From NCBI GenBank assembly GCA_934700335.1, contig CAKUXM010000001.1, positions 62,001 to 126,000 on the forward strand: DNA of 64,000 nt. The letters are read 5' to 3'. Below the pieces are notes generated by a model, which was not told where the DNA came from, searched no databases, and saw only the letters and a list, made by a program, of their open reading frames with translations. Position numbers and translations under genes: made by a program. The DNA comes from an uncultured Candidatus Melainabacteria bacterium. GTDB lineage: Bacteria > Cyanobacteriota > Vampirovibrionia > Gastranaerophilales > Gastranaerophilaceae. This document shows, one piece after another, positions 43,481 through 51,148 of the stretch (the stretch's first letter is position 1; the number at the start of each line of letters is the position of its first letter).

Positions 43481-44302
43481 TTACAAAGTATCATAATAAT
43501 CCTTCAAGATTTTTGTGTCAATTTCAATGTTAGGACTTTCACAAACGACAACCCCCTTAACCTCAAAGGCTTTGAAGGCTTTCAATAAGTCTTTATAATT
43601 CATATCAGCATCTTCAAAATTTAAATGATGTTTTTCGCCTTTTGCACCGTATGCAATGCCTGCAATGTGGGCGTGGAAGTTCTCTAAGGCATAAGCGCCA
43701 ATTTCATTACCTATTTTTTCAAAGGCTTTGCAGAACTCATCATACGTGTTAAATTCCCCATTAGAGCGTGCATGCAAATGTGCAAAGTCAACACACGGTA
43801 AGACTTGTTCAAACTCTTTTGACATTCTTACAATTTCGTCTAAATCTCCCCACTGAGTGCCTTTTCCAGTAGTTTCTGGTCTTATCCAAATTTTATTATT
43901 TTTGTCTAATTGTGAGAAAATTCTATCAAGCCCTGTGGCTACTGTGTTATAAGTCTTTTCCTTATCATCACCCATATAATATGCAGCGTGAAATACGATG
44001 CTATACCCACCGAGTTCGTATGTAGTTTGAGCCGTTTCGACTATTCTTTTTATGCTCGCATCAACTTTTTCTGGTTCTTTTGAATTAAGATTAATAAAAA
44101 ATGGTGCATGGGCTGTAAAAATAAAATTTTTATTATTTGCAGAAACGACTTCACGACTCTTATCAGAAATTCTGACGCCTCGAACAAATTCTAATTCCAA
44201 TCCGTCCAAGTTCATATCAGTTAGAACCTTTAATCCGTCCTCGTATGATGATTTTTTAGCGCTTGCAGGGATACCTGCTGTTAAAAAATTAAGTTTATCC
44301 AT
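43481..44302 (-). CDS. AP endonuclease IV (Nfo)-like TIM-barrel protein
   Basis: A 273-residue protein resembling the endonuclease IV/xylose-isomerase-like superfamily. Metal-ligand-type segments are visible: FTAHAPFFINL, IVFHAAYY, IRPETTGKGTQWG, PCVDFAHLHARS, HAHIAGIAYG and the Nfo-like KGEKHHLNF. These match the zinc cluster of Nfo-type enzymes, which nick DNA at abasic sites. It is closer in style to the short archaeal/bacterial Nfo relatives than to E. coli Nfo, so a sugar-metabolising role cannot be excluded. 5 nt follow the formyltransferase gene. Confidence 0.85.
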   Translation of the reverse strand: MDKLNFLTAGIPASAKKSSYEDGLKVLTDMNLDGLELEFVRGVRISDKSREVVSANNKNFIFTAHAPFFINLNSKEPEKVDASIKRIVETAQTTYELGGYSIVFHAAYYMGDDKEKTYNTVATGLDRIFSQLDKNNKIWIRPETTGKGTQWGDLDEIVRMSKEFEQVLPCVDFAHLHARSNGEFNTYDEFCKAFEKIGNEIGAYALENFHAHIAGIAYGAKGEKHHLNFEDADMNYKDLLKAFKAFEVKGVVVCESPNIEIDTKILKDYYDTL

Positions 44303-44307
44303 AATAA

Positions 44308-45240
44308 TTATTTTCCTATAAATTCTTCGCCAACTTTTGGCTGAATAAGTTCAATAAATTTTTTAGAATTGCAAACAAAGAAGCTTCCAAATTGAATCAT
44401 TGTAGGGATTACAAAGCCACCCTTACAAGCAATAAAGATTTTGTTATTTTCAATTTTTGCAATTTGACCGAAAGGTAGATTATGAGCTTTAAAATCATAT
44501 GCCGTTTCTACCCAATAAACCTTAACATGTATCCCTCTAAACATACAAGATGCGTTCAAGAATGGATTCAAGGCTCTTACAAAACGCTCAATTTCATCAG
44601 GTGATTTACTAAAATCAATGAACAAATCTTCGTCATCAATTCCGTTACCCACAGGGAATTCACCTTCTTGTTGTTTTGTTCTATTCATAACTCCAAGTTC
44701 ATAGTTTTGAAGAACTTCAACAAGCATATCCAAGCCCATAAAATTTGTTTTATTAAACAATGTACCCATTGTCTCGTTTGGGTTAATTTTGAAAGTTTTT
44801 TGTAAAAGAATATCTCCAGTATCAAACCCTTCGTCCATGAGGTGAAGAGTTACACCCGATTCTTTTTCTCCATTCATAATTATTGCACTATATGGATTTC
44901 CACCTCTATATTTTGGTAACAAAGAAGGGTGAACATTCACAAACCCATCTTTTGGAATATCTAACATAACTTTTGGAATTTTGTAATTAAAAGAGCAAAC
45001 GACTGCAATATCAATGTCTAAATCTCTTAATGTATTCAAAAAGTTTTCGTCTTTTAAAGAGTCATATTCAATAAAATTAAGATTTTTTGATAAAGCATTT
45101 TCTTTAAAAGCTTTGTAGGTATTATGATTTTTTTTAGGACCAACAACACCCACAATATTAACGCCTTCTCTTACAAGTCCGTCAAGGCAAACATAAGCCA
45201 TATCCGGAATACCAACAAATAAAACTCTTTTCTTATACAT
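44308..45240 (-). CDS. Formyltransferase-family protein (methionyl-tRNA formyltransferase-like)
   Basis: The ATG at 45240 is preferred (310 residues) with GGTGA just upstream, though a GTG at 45252 is open. The N-terminal formyl-THF hydrolase fold is clear: the start VLFVGIPDMAYVCLDGL, then NVHPSLLPKYRGGNPYSAII and GVTLHLMDEGFDTGDILLQ, which hold the catalytic Asn-His-Asp set of Fmt-like enzymes. The C-terminal domain (~205-310) is Fmt_C-like. It may be Fmt itself, or a sugar-nucleotide formyltransferase; 'RGGNP' in place of the usual 'RGAAP' leaves this open. It sits in a cluster with Nfo-like and thioesterase genes. Confidence 0.85.
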   Translation of the reverse strand: MYKKRVLFVGIPDMAYVCLDGLVREGVNIVGVVGPKKNHNTYKAFKENALSKNLNFIEYDSLKDENFLNTLRDLDIDIAVVCSFNYKIPKVMLDIPKDGFVNVHPSLLPKYRGGNPYSAIIMNGEKESGVTLHLMDEGFDTGDILLQKTFKINPNETMGTLFNKTNFMGLDMLVEVLQNYELGVMNRTKQQEGEFPVGNGIDDEDLFIDFSKSPDEIERFVRALNPFLNASCMFRGIHVKVYWVETAYDFKAHNLPFGQIAKIENNKIFIACKGGFVIPTMIQFGSFFVCNSKKFIELIQPKVGEEFIGK

Positions 45241-45263
45241 AAAATTCACCACTAAATAATAAA

Positions 45264-45656
45264 TTAAACTTCGACTTGAATTTTTGATTTAATCAAATCT
45301 TCAAGAATTTCTGCGCAATCTGCAACATAATTTTTGCAATATACTCTACGTTCTTGAGAACCTTTTTCAAGCCCATGAGAAAGTACCTTACAACAAGTAA
45401 CCTTGTTATGTTCTCTAAATCTTTTTATAAACTCGTGAGCCATAAGTCTTGCATCATCTCGGTCAAAGATAGCACCAATAACAATTTGAGAGCCTGCAAC
45501 CGCCCCACACAAACAACCTACAGACATACCGCCAGAAAATGGTGTTGCTACTCTAATTAAATCTTCAGAACAATAACCCTTATCGGCAGCTGCCTTTACA
45601 ATGCTCTCTGAACAAGAATACCAGTTATTAAAATTTTCTAATGCTAGTTGTTTCAT
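45264..45656 (-). CDS. C_GCAxxG_C_C family protein
   Basis: A 130-residue cysteine-rich protein. The family pattern is visible in order: CSESIV (residue ~15), GCLCGAVAG (~49-57), TCCKVL (~93-98), then Cys in YCKNYVADC. These conserved cysteines suggest metal or redox-cofactor binding, but the family has no proven function that I know of. It is common in anaerobes. AGGAG lies before the ATG. It is the first gene of the minus-strand cluster after the metK hairpin. Confidence 0.85.
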   Translation of the reverse strand: MKQLALENFNNWYSCSESIVKAAADKGYCSEDLIRVATPFSGGMSVGCLCGAVAGSQIVIGAIFDRDDARLMAHEFIKRFREHNKVTCCKVLSHGLEKGSQERRVYCKNYVADCAEILEDLIKSKIQVEV

Positions 45657-45674
45657 AAAATCTCCTAAAAGTTT

Positions 45675-45714
45675 AAAAGGCGAAAATCGTAAAATTTACG
45701 ATTTTCGCCACTAA
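45675..45714 (-). terminator. Hairpin after metK (GGCGAAAATCGTAA arms)
   Basis: GGCGAAAATCGTAA pairs with its complement over a short AT loop just after the metK stop, with TTTTAAAC after it on the minus strand. Confidence 0.75.
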
Positions 45715-45716
45715 AT

Positions 45717-46991
45717 TTATACGCAAACTGAAGAATATTTTTCAGCTTTTTGTGAAATAGCTTCTGCCATATCTGTTTCTTCCCAAGGAACAGCAAGGTC
45801 AGTTCTACCCATATGACCATAAGCAGCCAATTTTTGATAGAATTTACCGCCATTTTTAGCAGGTAAACCTCTTAAATCAAATTTGTTAATAATTGCAACT
45901 GGTCTTAGGTCGAATATTTCGTTAACAATTTCAGAAATATCATCATCTGAAATTTTACCAGTACCGAAAGTGTCAACTAAGATTGACACTGGTTCTGCAA
46001 CACCAATAGCATAAGCTAATTCAATTTCACATTTTTCTGCAATACCGGAAGCTACAACGTTTTTGGCAACATATCTTGCAGCATAAGCAGCAGAACGGTC
46101 AACCTTTGTTGGATCTTTACCAGAGAAAGCTCCGCCACCGTGTCTTGAATAACCGCCGTATGTGTCAACGATAATTTTTCTACCTGTCAAACCAGCATCA
46201 CCTTGAGGACCACCGATTACAAATCTACCAGAAGGATTTACTAGAATAACTGTATTTTCGTCTGGTTTAATAGTTTCTTTTTTGAATACGAAATCAATTA
46301 CGTGTTCTCTGATATCTCGATTGATTATTTCTTGAACTTTTTCGTTATTGCTTTCTGTACCAATAACAGGGTCATGTTGAGTTGAAATAAGAATAGTGTG
46401 AATTCTTGCAGGTTTACCGTCTTTGTATTCAACAGTAACTTGAGATTTACCGTCAGGTCTCAAATAATCTACTATACCCTTTTTTCTAACTCTTGATAAT
46501 CTATAAGACAATTTGTGAGCCAAGCTAATTGGTAAAGGCATCAACTCAGAAGTTTCGTTACAAGCGTAACCAAACATAATACCTTGATCGCCAGCACCGA
46601 TTTCCTCTGTTTCATTAGAAGAAGTATCAGCGTTACTATTTCTTGATTCTAATGCTTTATTTACACCGCCTGCAATATCAGTTGATTGTTCATCAATACT
46701 TGTTAGAACAGCGCAAGTTTTGTAATCAAAACCGCCACCATTTTCACCAACATAACCAATGTTTTTGATAGTATTTCTAACAACTTGTGGAATATCAACA
46801 TAGCAGTCTGATGTTATTTCACCACAAACAAGCGCCATACCAGTTGTAACAGTAGTTTCTGCTGCTACACGAGAAGATGGGCTTTTTGTTAAAAACTCGT
46901 CTAAGATTGCATCTGAAATTTGATCGCAAACCTTGTCAGGGTGTCCTTCTGTAACTGATTCAGAAGTAAATAAAAAGTTTTTTGATACCAT
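45717..46991 (-). CDS. metK: S-adenosylmethionine synthetase
   Basis: A 424-residue enzyme that makes SAM from methionine and ATP. Signature segments: TSESVTEGHPDKVCDQISDAILD at the N-terminus, GAGDQGIMFGYA (family signature 1) and GGGAFSGKDPTKVDRSAAY (signature 2). It is slightly longer than E. coli MetK, with a Ser/Asn/Glu insert near residue 110. AAGGAG precedes the ATG. I looked upstream for a SAM riboswitch and found none. It is separated from the next gene by a hairpin, so it is probably its own unit. Confidence 0.96.
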   Translation of the reverse strand: MVSKNFLFTSESVTEGHPDKVCDQISDAILDEFLTKSPSSRVAAETTVTTGMALVCGEITSDCYVDIPQVVRNTIKNIGYVGENGGGFDYKTCAVLTSIDEQSTDIAGGVNKALESRNSNADTSSNETEEIGAGDQGIMFGYACNETSELMPLPISLAHKLSYRLSRVRKKGIVDYLRPDGKSQVTVEYKDGKPARIHTILISTQHDPVIGTESNNEKVQEIINRDIREHVIDFVFKKETIKPDENTVILVNPSGRFVIGGPQGDAGLTGRKIIVDTYGGYSRHGGGAFSGKDPTKVDRSAAYAARYVAKNVVASGIAEKCEIELAYAIGVAEPVSILVDTFGTGKISDDDISEIVNEIFDLRPVAIINKFDLRGLPAKNGGKFYQKLAAYGHMGRTDLAVPWEETDMAEAISQKAEKYSSVCV

Positions 46992-47482
46992 AAATTTTCT
47001 CCTTAATTTATATTACGTCGGTAAGTTTTTTAATTCCAACCCGACACTACTTAACGGTTGTAGATAGGTTTTCACAAATAAATTTGTTGGGTTAGAAAAC
47101 CCAACCTACAGATAAAATTTTAAATCAAATACATACAAAAAGCAAATAAAGAGATTGGTGGGAAAATTTCATAAATTGAATTTATAATTTTATATTCTCT
47201 TCTCCCAAAACTGGGAGAAAATGTCCGAAGGACAGATGAGGGTTCACTCATATTTCTCCTCTCCCCTATTTGATAAATCAAATGTGGCGAGGAGAAAAAT
47301 ATCAAGCTGTAGGTCGTGTTGAACGAATTAATTCAACACGACAAAATCAGAAATGTCGGGTTCAATAAAATTGTTGAACCCGACCTACTTTATTATTTCG
47401 TGGCTGCACACTCGAGCAAAATAAAAGGGTGTATAAATACACCCTAGAAATCCAACTATCACAAATCATAATATATGAAATC
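46992..47482. repeat. 491-bp repeat mosaic between metK and sepF
   Basis: No credible gene. In order: an imperfect GTCGG...CCGAC stem (47017-47045); GTTGGGTT/AACCCAAC (47086-47105) followed by CTAC; TTCTCCC/GGGAGAA (47200-47219); TGTCC/GGACA (47222-47234); TTTCTCCTC/GAGGAGAAA (~47253-47298); GTCGTGTTGAA/TTCAACACGAC (47313-47342); GTCGGGTTCAA/TTGAACCCGAC (47355-47384). The last two are bracketed by GTAGGTCG and CGACCTAC (47309-47388), so they make one 80-bp element with inverted ends. Such text is typical of dispersed non-coding palindromic repeats. Confidence 0.65.
47424..47448 (-). terminator. Terminator of the yggS-sepF unit
   Basis: GGGTGTA-TAAA-TACACCC, followed on the minus strand by TTTTATTTT, about 35 nt after the sepF stop. 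Confidence 0.8.
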
Positions 47483-47983
47483 TTATAGAGATTTACCCCA
47501 AATATCTGCAAACTTTGAGCCAGTATTTTGAACATCAACTGACATTGTTACGTTGCTAGGAGTAAATACAAAAACCATATCTCCAACTTTTTGTGGTTTG
47601 CCGTTTAATGCGTGTGCTGCACCACATACAAAGTCTATTGTTCTTTGAGATTGATCTTTATCTAATAAATGTAGGTTTAATACTACAGTTTTTCTATCAA
47701 TTAAATTTTGAACGATTGAGCCAGCTTCACTGAAAGAATGAGGTTCAACAATAACTACTTCATAAGCACTTCTATTAAAAGAAGGGTGAGAAACTACTTT
47801 AGATTCATTTCTTCTTTCGTTTTTAGGAGCTTGAGCTTGCATTGGTGCTAATGCTAAATTATCATCGGTAGCATATTCTTCGCCATCTTCTACCATATCT
47901 GCAAAGATATCATCTCCATCTCTTGATTCAATACCTTGTGTTAAAAAGTCTACTATACCTCTAATTCCATCTGTAATTGCCAC
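47483..47983 (-). CDS. sepF: Cell division protein SepF
   Basis: A protein that tethers FtsZ filaments to the membrane. I choose the GTG at 47983 (166 residues), as TTGGAGG lies 8 nt upstream; a TTG at 47998 is open but has its codon inside that site. The N-terminus (MAITDGIRGIVDFLTQG) would be an amphipathic membrane-binding helix. A disordered linker follows, then the SepF core: VVIVEPHSFSEAGSIVQNLIDRK, VVLNLHLLDKDQSQRTIDFV and GAAHALNG, with VFVFTPSNV at the end. It follows yggS by 6-21 nt, the arrangement seen in cyanobacteria and Firmicutes. Confidence 0.93.
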   Translation of the reverse strand: MAITDGIRGIVDFLTQGIESRDGDDIFADMVEDGEEYATDDNLALAPMQAQAPKNERRNESKVVSHPSFNRSAYEVVIVEPHSFSEAGSIVQNLIDRKTVVLNLHLLDKDQSQRTIDFVCGAAHALNGKPQKVGDMVFVFTPSNVTMSVDVQNTGSKFADIWGKSL

Positions 47984-48004
47984 TAATCTGTCCTCCAATA
48001 TGAT

Positions 48005-48667
48005 TTAACTAAATAATTTTGTACCGATACGTACCCAAGTTGCACCGTTTGCAACTGCAATGTCGTAATCATTGCTCATACCCATTGAAATATCATTTAG
48101 CTTAACTTCATATTTTTCTTCTAATTCCATTTGAAAATCTTTTACATCTTTGAACAATCTTGTAAGCTCTTGCTTGTCTTGCGTAAGAGGAGCGATGTTC
48201 ATCAACCCTAAAACTTCTAAACCTTCTAAATCAATAATAGACTTAAAATCTTTTAAAAGTTCTCCCTTACTAAAACCAAACTTTTGTTCTTCACATGCGT
48301 TGTTCAACTGTAAAAACACTTTTTGCTTTTTGTGAGCTTTAATTGCCTCATCAGAAATGATTTGTGCAAGTTTTAAAGAATCTACTGAATGAATATAGTC
48401 AAAATTGTTTACCACTAACCTTACCTTGTTGGATTGAAGATGTCCTATAAAATGAAACGTCGAATTTTTTCTCACATCATCTGGAAGTTCATTAATTTTT
48501 CTGACTGCATCAACAGCTCTTGATTCTCCGAAGTGTCTCAAGCCTGCCTTGTACGCACTTAGCATTACATCTGTATCGTAATACTTAGTAACTGCAATGA
48601 TATTCACGGTATAAGGTACGATTTTTTCTTGTATTTGTAATAGATTGCTTTTAATTTTCTCAATCAT
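48005..48667 (-). CDS. yggS: YggS-family PLP homeostasis protein
   Basis: A 220-residue single-domain PLP-binding TIM barrel (YggS/PROSC). The PLP lysine lies in IIAVTKYY near residue 27; also typical are HFGESRAVDA, HFIGHLQSNKVRLV, SMGMSNDYDIAVANGATWVRIGTKLF. These proteins keep the vitamin B6 pool balanced and have no known catalytic turnover. A somewhat distant AGGAG precedes the ATG. It is first in a two-gene unit with sepF; the two genes are often neighbours, though no direct functional link is proven. Confidence 0.94.
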   Translation of the reverse strand: MIEKIKSNLLQIQEKIVPYTVNIIAVTKYYDTDVMLSAYKAGLRHFGESRAVDAVRKINELPDDVRKNSTFHFIGHLQSNKVRLVVNNFDYIHSVDSLKLAQIISDEAIKAHKKQKVFLQLNNACEEQKFGFSKGELLKDFKSIIDLEGLEVLGLMNIAPLTQDKQELTRLFKDVKDFQMELEEKYEVKLNDISMGMSNDYDIAVANGATWVRIGTKLFS

Positions 48668-48783
48668 AAGGGATACTTACTCCTACAAGAAATGTCCTTT
48701 TGAACATATATCGATTATACGATATTTTTCATGAGAGGACAATCATTTGTTTGTATGAGTTTTCTAACTCTTCATGTTATCTA

Positions 48784-48813
48784 CCGAAAACCATGTCATG
48801 ACATGGTTTTCGG
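48784..48813. repeat. Perfect 30-bp palindrome
   Basis: CCGAAAACCATGTCA followed by its exact reverse complement, with no loop, in the gap between flgE and yggS. Weaker relatives with CATGGTTTTGAG or ACATGTTTTGAG occur near 14909-14936, 27183-27215 and 27429. It has no T-run, so it is not a standard terminator. Confidence 0.7.
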
Positions 48814-48860
48814 CATGCCTAACCTACCAACTATATTGGTTAATATTTCTTAATAATTTA

Positions 48861-50582
48861 CTAAGAACCAAGATATGATAGAGTTTCCATTATGCTACTA
48901 GCTGTACTGAATACTCTAGAGTTAGCTTGGATAGCACGTTGAGCCAAAATCATATTTGATAATTCGCGAGAAAGGTCAACGTTTGAACCTTCCAAGCCAC
49001 CTGTTTGGATTTGTCCAATACCCATAGAACCACCTACTGCATAAACTGTATCACCAGTATTTGGACCAATTGACCATAAGTTGTTATTTTGAGAAACTAA
49101 ACCAGCTTCGTTAGTTACTGTTGCAAGTTGTAGTACAAAACCTGATGTATCAGCAATATTCGGATTAATATCAATCTTATCAGCACCACGTATTACAACA
49201 CCGTTTGAAGTTGTGTATTTCCATTCAAATGTATTATCCTCATTGTTAGCTTCAACCGTTAAGTGGTCCCCATTTGAATATGTAGCTTCAATAGCACCAT
49301 CTGTACCAACTGAATAACTTTCAAGGTTAACAGCTTCACTCAAAGCTGCAACCGGTTCTACTTTTACAGTATAGTCAAGCACTTTTGATGTATATACACC
49401 ATTGTCAGCTTCAGCTGTTGCTAATCTTGTTTGTTCTAAGAAGTTTGATGTACCTGCTGTAAAGTCAACTTCCGGAAAGAATGTACCAGTTGTAACTTGG
49501 TTTGTACCACCGTCAACAGCACCTAATGACGTTTCTGTAATTTTATATTCTTCACCATCTGTACCGTGAACTGCAGCCGCATTTGTTACTGTAACAATAT
49601 TACCACCGTTTCTTACTGGAACATAAGTATTATTAACTAATTCATACAATGAACCACCAGTTGAACCTGTTGCATAATAAGTTTTGTTTGCATCTAAACC
49701 AGCTGGAACTGTTGTAAATTTGAACGCATAACAATTGATAGTTTTACCATTATTAGCGTCGCCATCGCCATCAACTTTGTGAGAACCACCTTTTAAAGCA
49801 ACGTCTTTATTATAAGATGGTTGAGATTTGAATTGAAGAGTACCATCTGAAGTAATTGATGCAACAACTTGTTGAACTTGGTTACCACCAACTGTAGTTG
49901 TCATACCTGCATTTTGAATTTGTTTATTTATCTTTGTAATTAAGGCATCTACTGAACCTTCTAAATCGGCATCTTCAATTGTGATTTCTGCATACTTAGT
50001 TGTATTATTATCAGTAAATTTAATATTGAATGTACCCGCTGTGATTGACGCATCATTCAAATCTTTTACTGTTGCAGTACCCATTGAAGTATTACCAACT
50101 GTAGACGTTTTAATTGTTTTTGGAATATTAATTTTTGTTTGAGAAGCTGATGTATTATAAATTTGCGCAGCACCTAAAACATACATACCACTTTGTGTAA
50201 CCATGTTACCTTCAGCATCAAGAGTGAACGATCCGTCTCTTGTATAGAAAATTTCACCCGCAGAATCCATTACCGTAAAGTAACCACCGCCAGAAATCAT
50301 TAAGTCTTCTGTTCTACCAGTTGATACATATGTACCTTCTGTAAAGTTTCTTACAATAGAACCTACTTCTACACCCATACCTATTTGCTTAGGGTTAATA
50401 CCACCTGCGGTTTTTGTAGGAGAGTTACCTGTTGTATATGTCTTTGAAAACAAGTTTTCAAATCTTGCATCTGCTGACTTGAATGCAGTTGTATTAATAT
50501 TCGCAACGTTGTTTGATACAACACTGATTGATGTTGTTGCTGCGTTAATACCACTCATTGATGTATAAAGTGCTTGAGACAT
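48861..50582 (-). CDS. flgE: Flagellar hook protein FlgE
   Basis: A 573-residue hook subunit. The N-terminal rod-type motif (ALYTSMSGINAATTSISVVSNNVANINTTAFK) and the C-terminal SNVDLSRELSNMILAQRAIQANSRVF helix are the shared axial-protein ends; GGGYFTV...FYTRDGSFTLD is the FlgE/FlgG basal region. The large middle (~150-450) is Gly/Thr-rich and variable, the exposed D2 domain. AGGAGG precedes the ATG. It is last in the fliJ-fliK-flgD-flgE unit, matching the usual hook gene order fliK-flgD-flgE. Confidence 0.95.
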   Translation of the reverse strand: MSQALYTSMSGINAATTSISVVSNNVANINTTAFKSADARFENLFSKTYTTGNSPTKTAGGINPKQIGMGVEVGSIVRNFTEGTYVSTGRTEDLMISGGGYFTVMDSAGEIFYTRDGSFTLDAEGNMVTQSGMYVLGAAQIYNTSASQTKINIPKTIKTSTVGNTSMGTATVKDLNDASITAGTFNIKFTDNNTTKYAEITIEDADLEGSVDALITKINKQIQNAGMTTTVGGNQVQQVVASITSDGTLQFKSQPSYNKDVALKGGSHKVDGDGDANNGKTINCYAFKFTTVPAGLDANKTYYATGSTGGSLYELVNNTYVPVRNGGNIVTVTNAAAVHGTDGEEYKITETSLGAVDGGTNQVTTGTFFPEVDFTAGTSNFLEQTRLATAEADNGVYTSKVLDYTVKVEPVAALSEAVNLESYSVGTDGAIEATYSNGDHLTVEANNEDNTFEWKYTTSNGVVIRGADKIDINPNIADTSGFVLQLATVTNEAGLVSQNNNLWSIGPNTGDTVYAVGGSMGIGQIQTGGLEGSNVDLSRELSNMILAQRAIQANSRVFSTASSIMETLSYLGS

Positions 50583-50647
50583 TTTTCCTCCTCTATGTCT
50601 TTTAATTTAAGATTAAATCTCTTTTACCTATTTACTTTCGTTATTAT

Positions 50648-51127
50648 CTAGTTTTTTACTGATGTAATGTATGCAATTGGATATGATTTACCATTTACCG
50701 TAACCGCTCCTACACCTTTCTCAAACGAAGCTTCATCTACCTTACCAGTGATTTTTGTCTCTCCTGTCTTATCTTCCGGATCAATGATTGTTACTTCCTT
50801 ACCTAATAGATTTAATGTTTGAGTAATACCAGCTGATGTAGAATATGCGTCTGACAAATCTCTTACTAGTGATGATAATTTTTCAATTGCCGTTTGTGTG
50901 TTCTGAGCACTTTCTAAAGAAGAATACTGTGCCATTTGAGATAACCATTCTTCGTTTGATGTTGGTTCTGTCGGATCTTGATATTCCATTTGTTTTAACA
51001 TCAATTTCAAGAACATATTTTTATCGGTCATATCATTCTTGATACCGTTTTTTGCTTTATCTGCCGCTTCTGCTTGAGAAGTTGCATTCTTCATATTCGT
51101 AATTTGACTGTTTACACTAGCTACCAT
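50648..51127 (-). CDS. flgD: Flagellar hook capping / assembly protein FlgD
   Basis: A 159-residue protein with the conserved FlgD N-terminus: KNMFLKLMLKQMEYQDPTEPTSNEEWLSQMAQYSSLE. FlgD caps the growing hook. It is shorter than the Salmonella protein (about 230): after residue ~100 only one small domain (LLGKEVTIIDPEDK, GAVTVNGKSYPIAYI) remains, the Ig-like domain being missing, which is also the case for short FlgD of Gram-positive type. GGAGGAG precedes the ATG. It lies between fliK and flgE. Confidence 0.92.
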   Translation of the reverse strand: MVASVNSQITNMKNATSQAEAADKAKNGIKNDMTDKNMFLKLMLKQMEYQDPTEPTSNEEWLSQMAQYSSLESAQNTQTAIEKLSSLVRDLSDAYSTSAGITQTLNLLGKEVTIIDPEDKTGETKITGKVDEASFEKGVGAVTVNGKSYPIAYITSVKN

Positions 51128-51148
51128 TTTCTCCTCCGCTTAGTCTTT

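Noticed and set aside
46992..47110. SAM riboswitch upstream of metK
   Set aside because: The upstream sequence forms only short repeat palindromes and lacks the conserved core of SAM-I or related riboswitches.
47120..47305. 61-codon minus-strand ORF in the metK-sepF gap
   Set aside because: It lies inside palindromic repeats; the reading frame is a by-product of repeat sequence.
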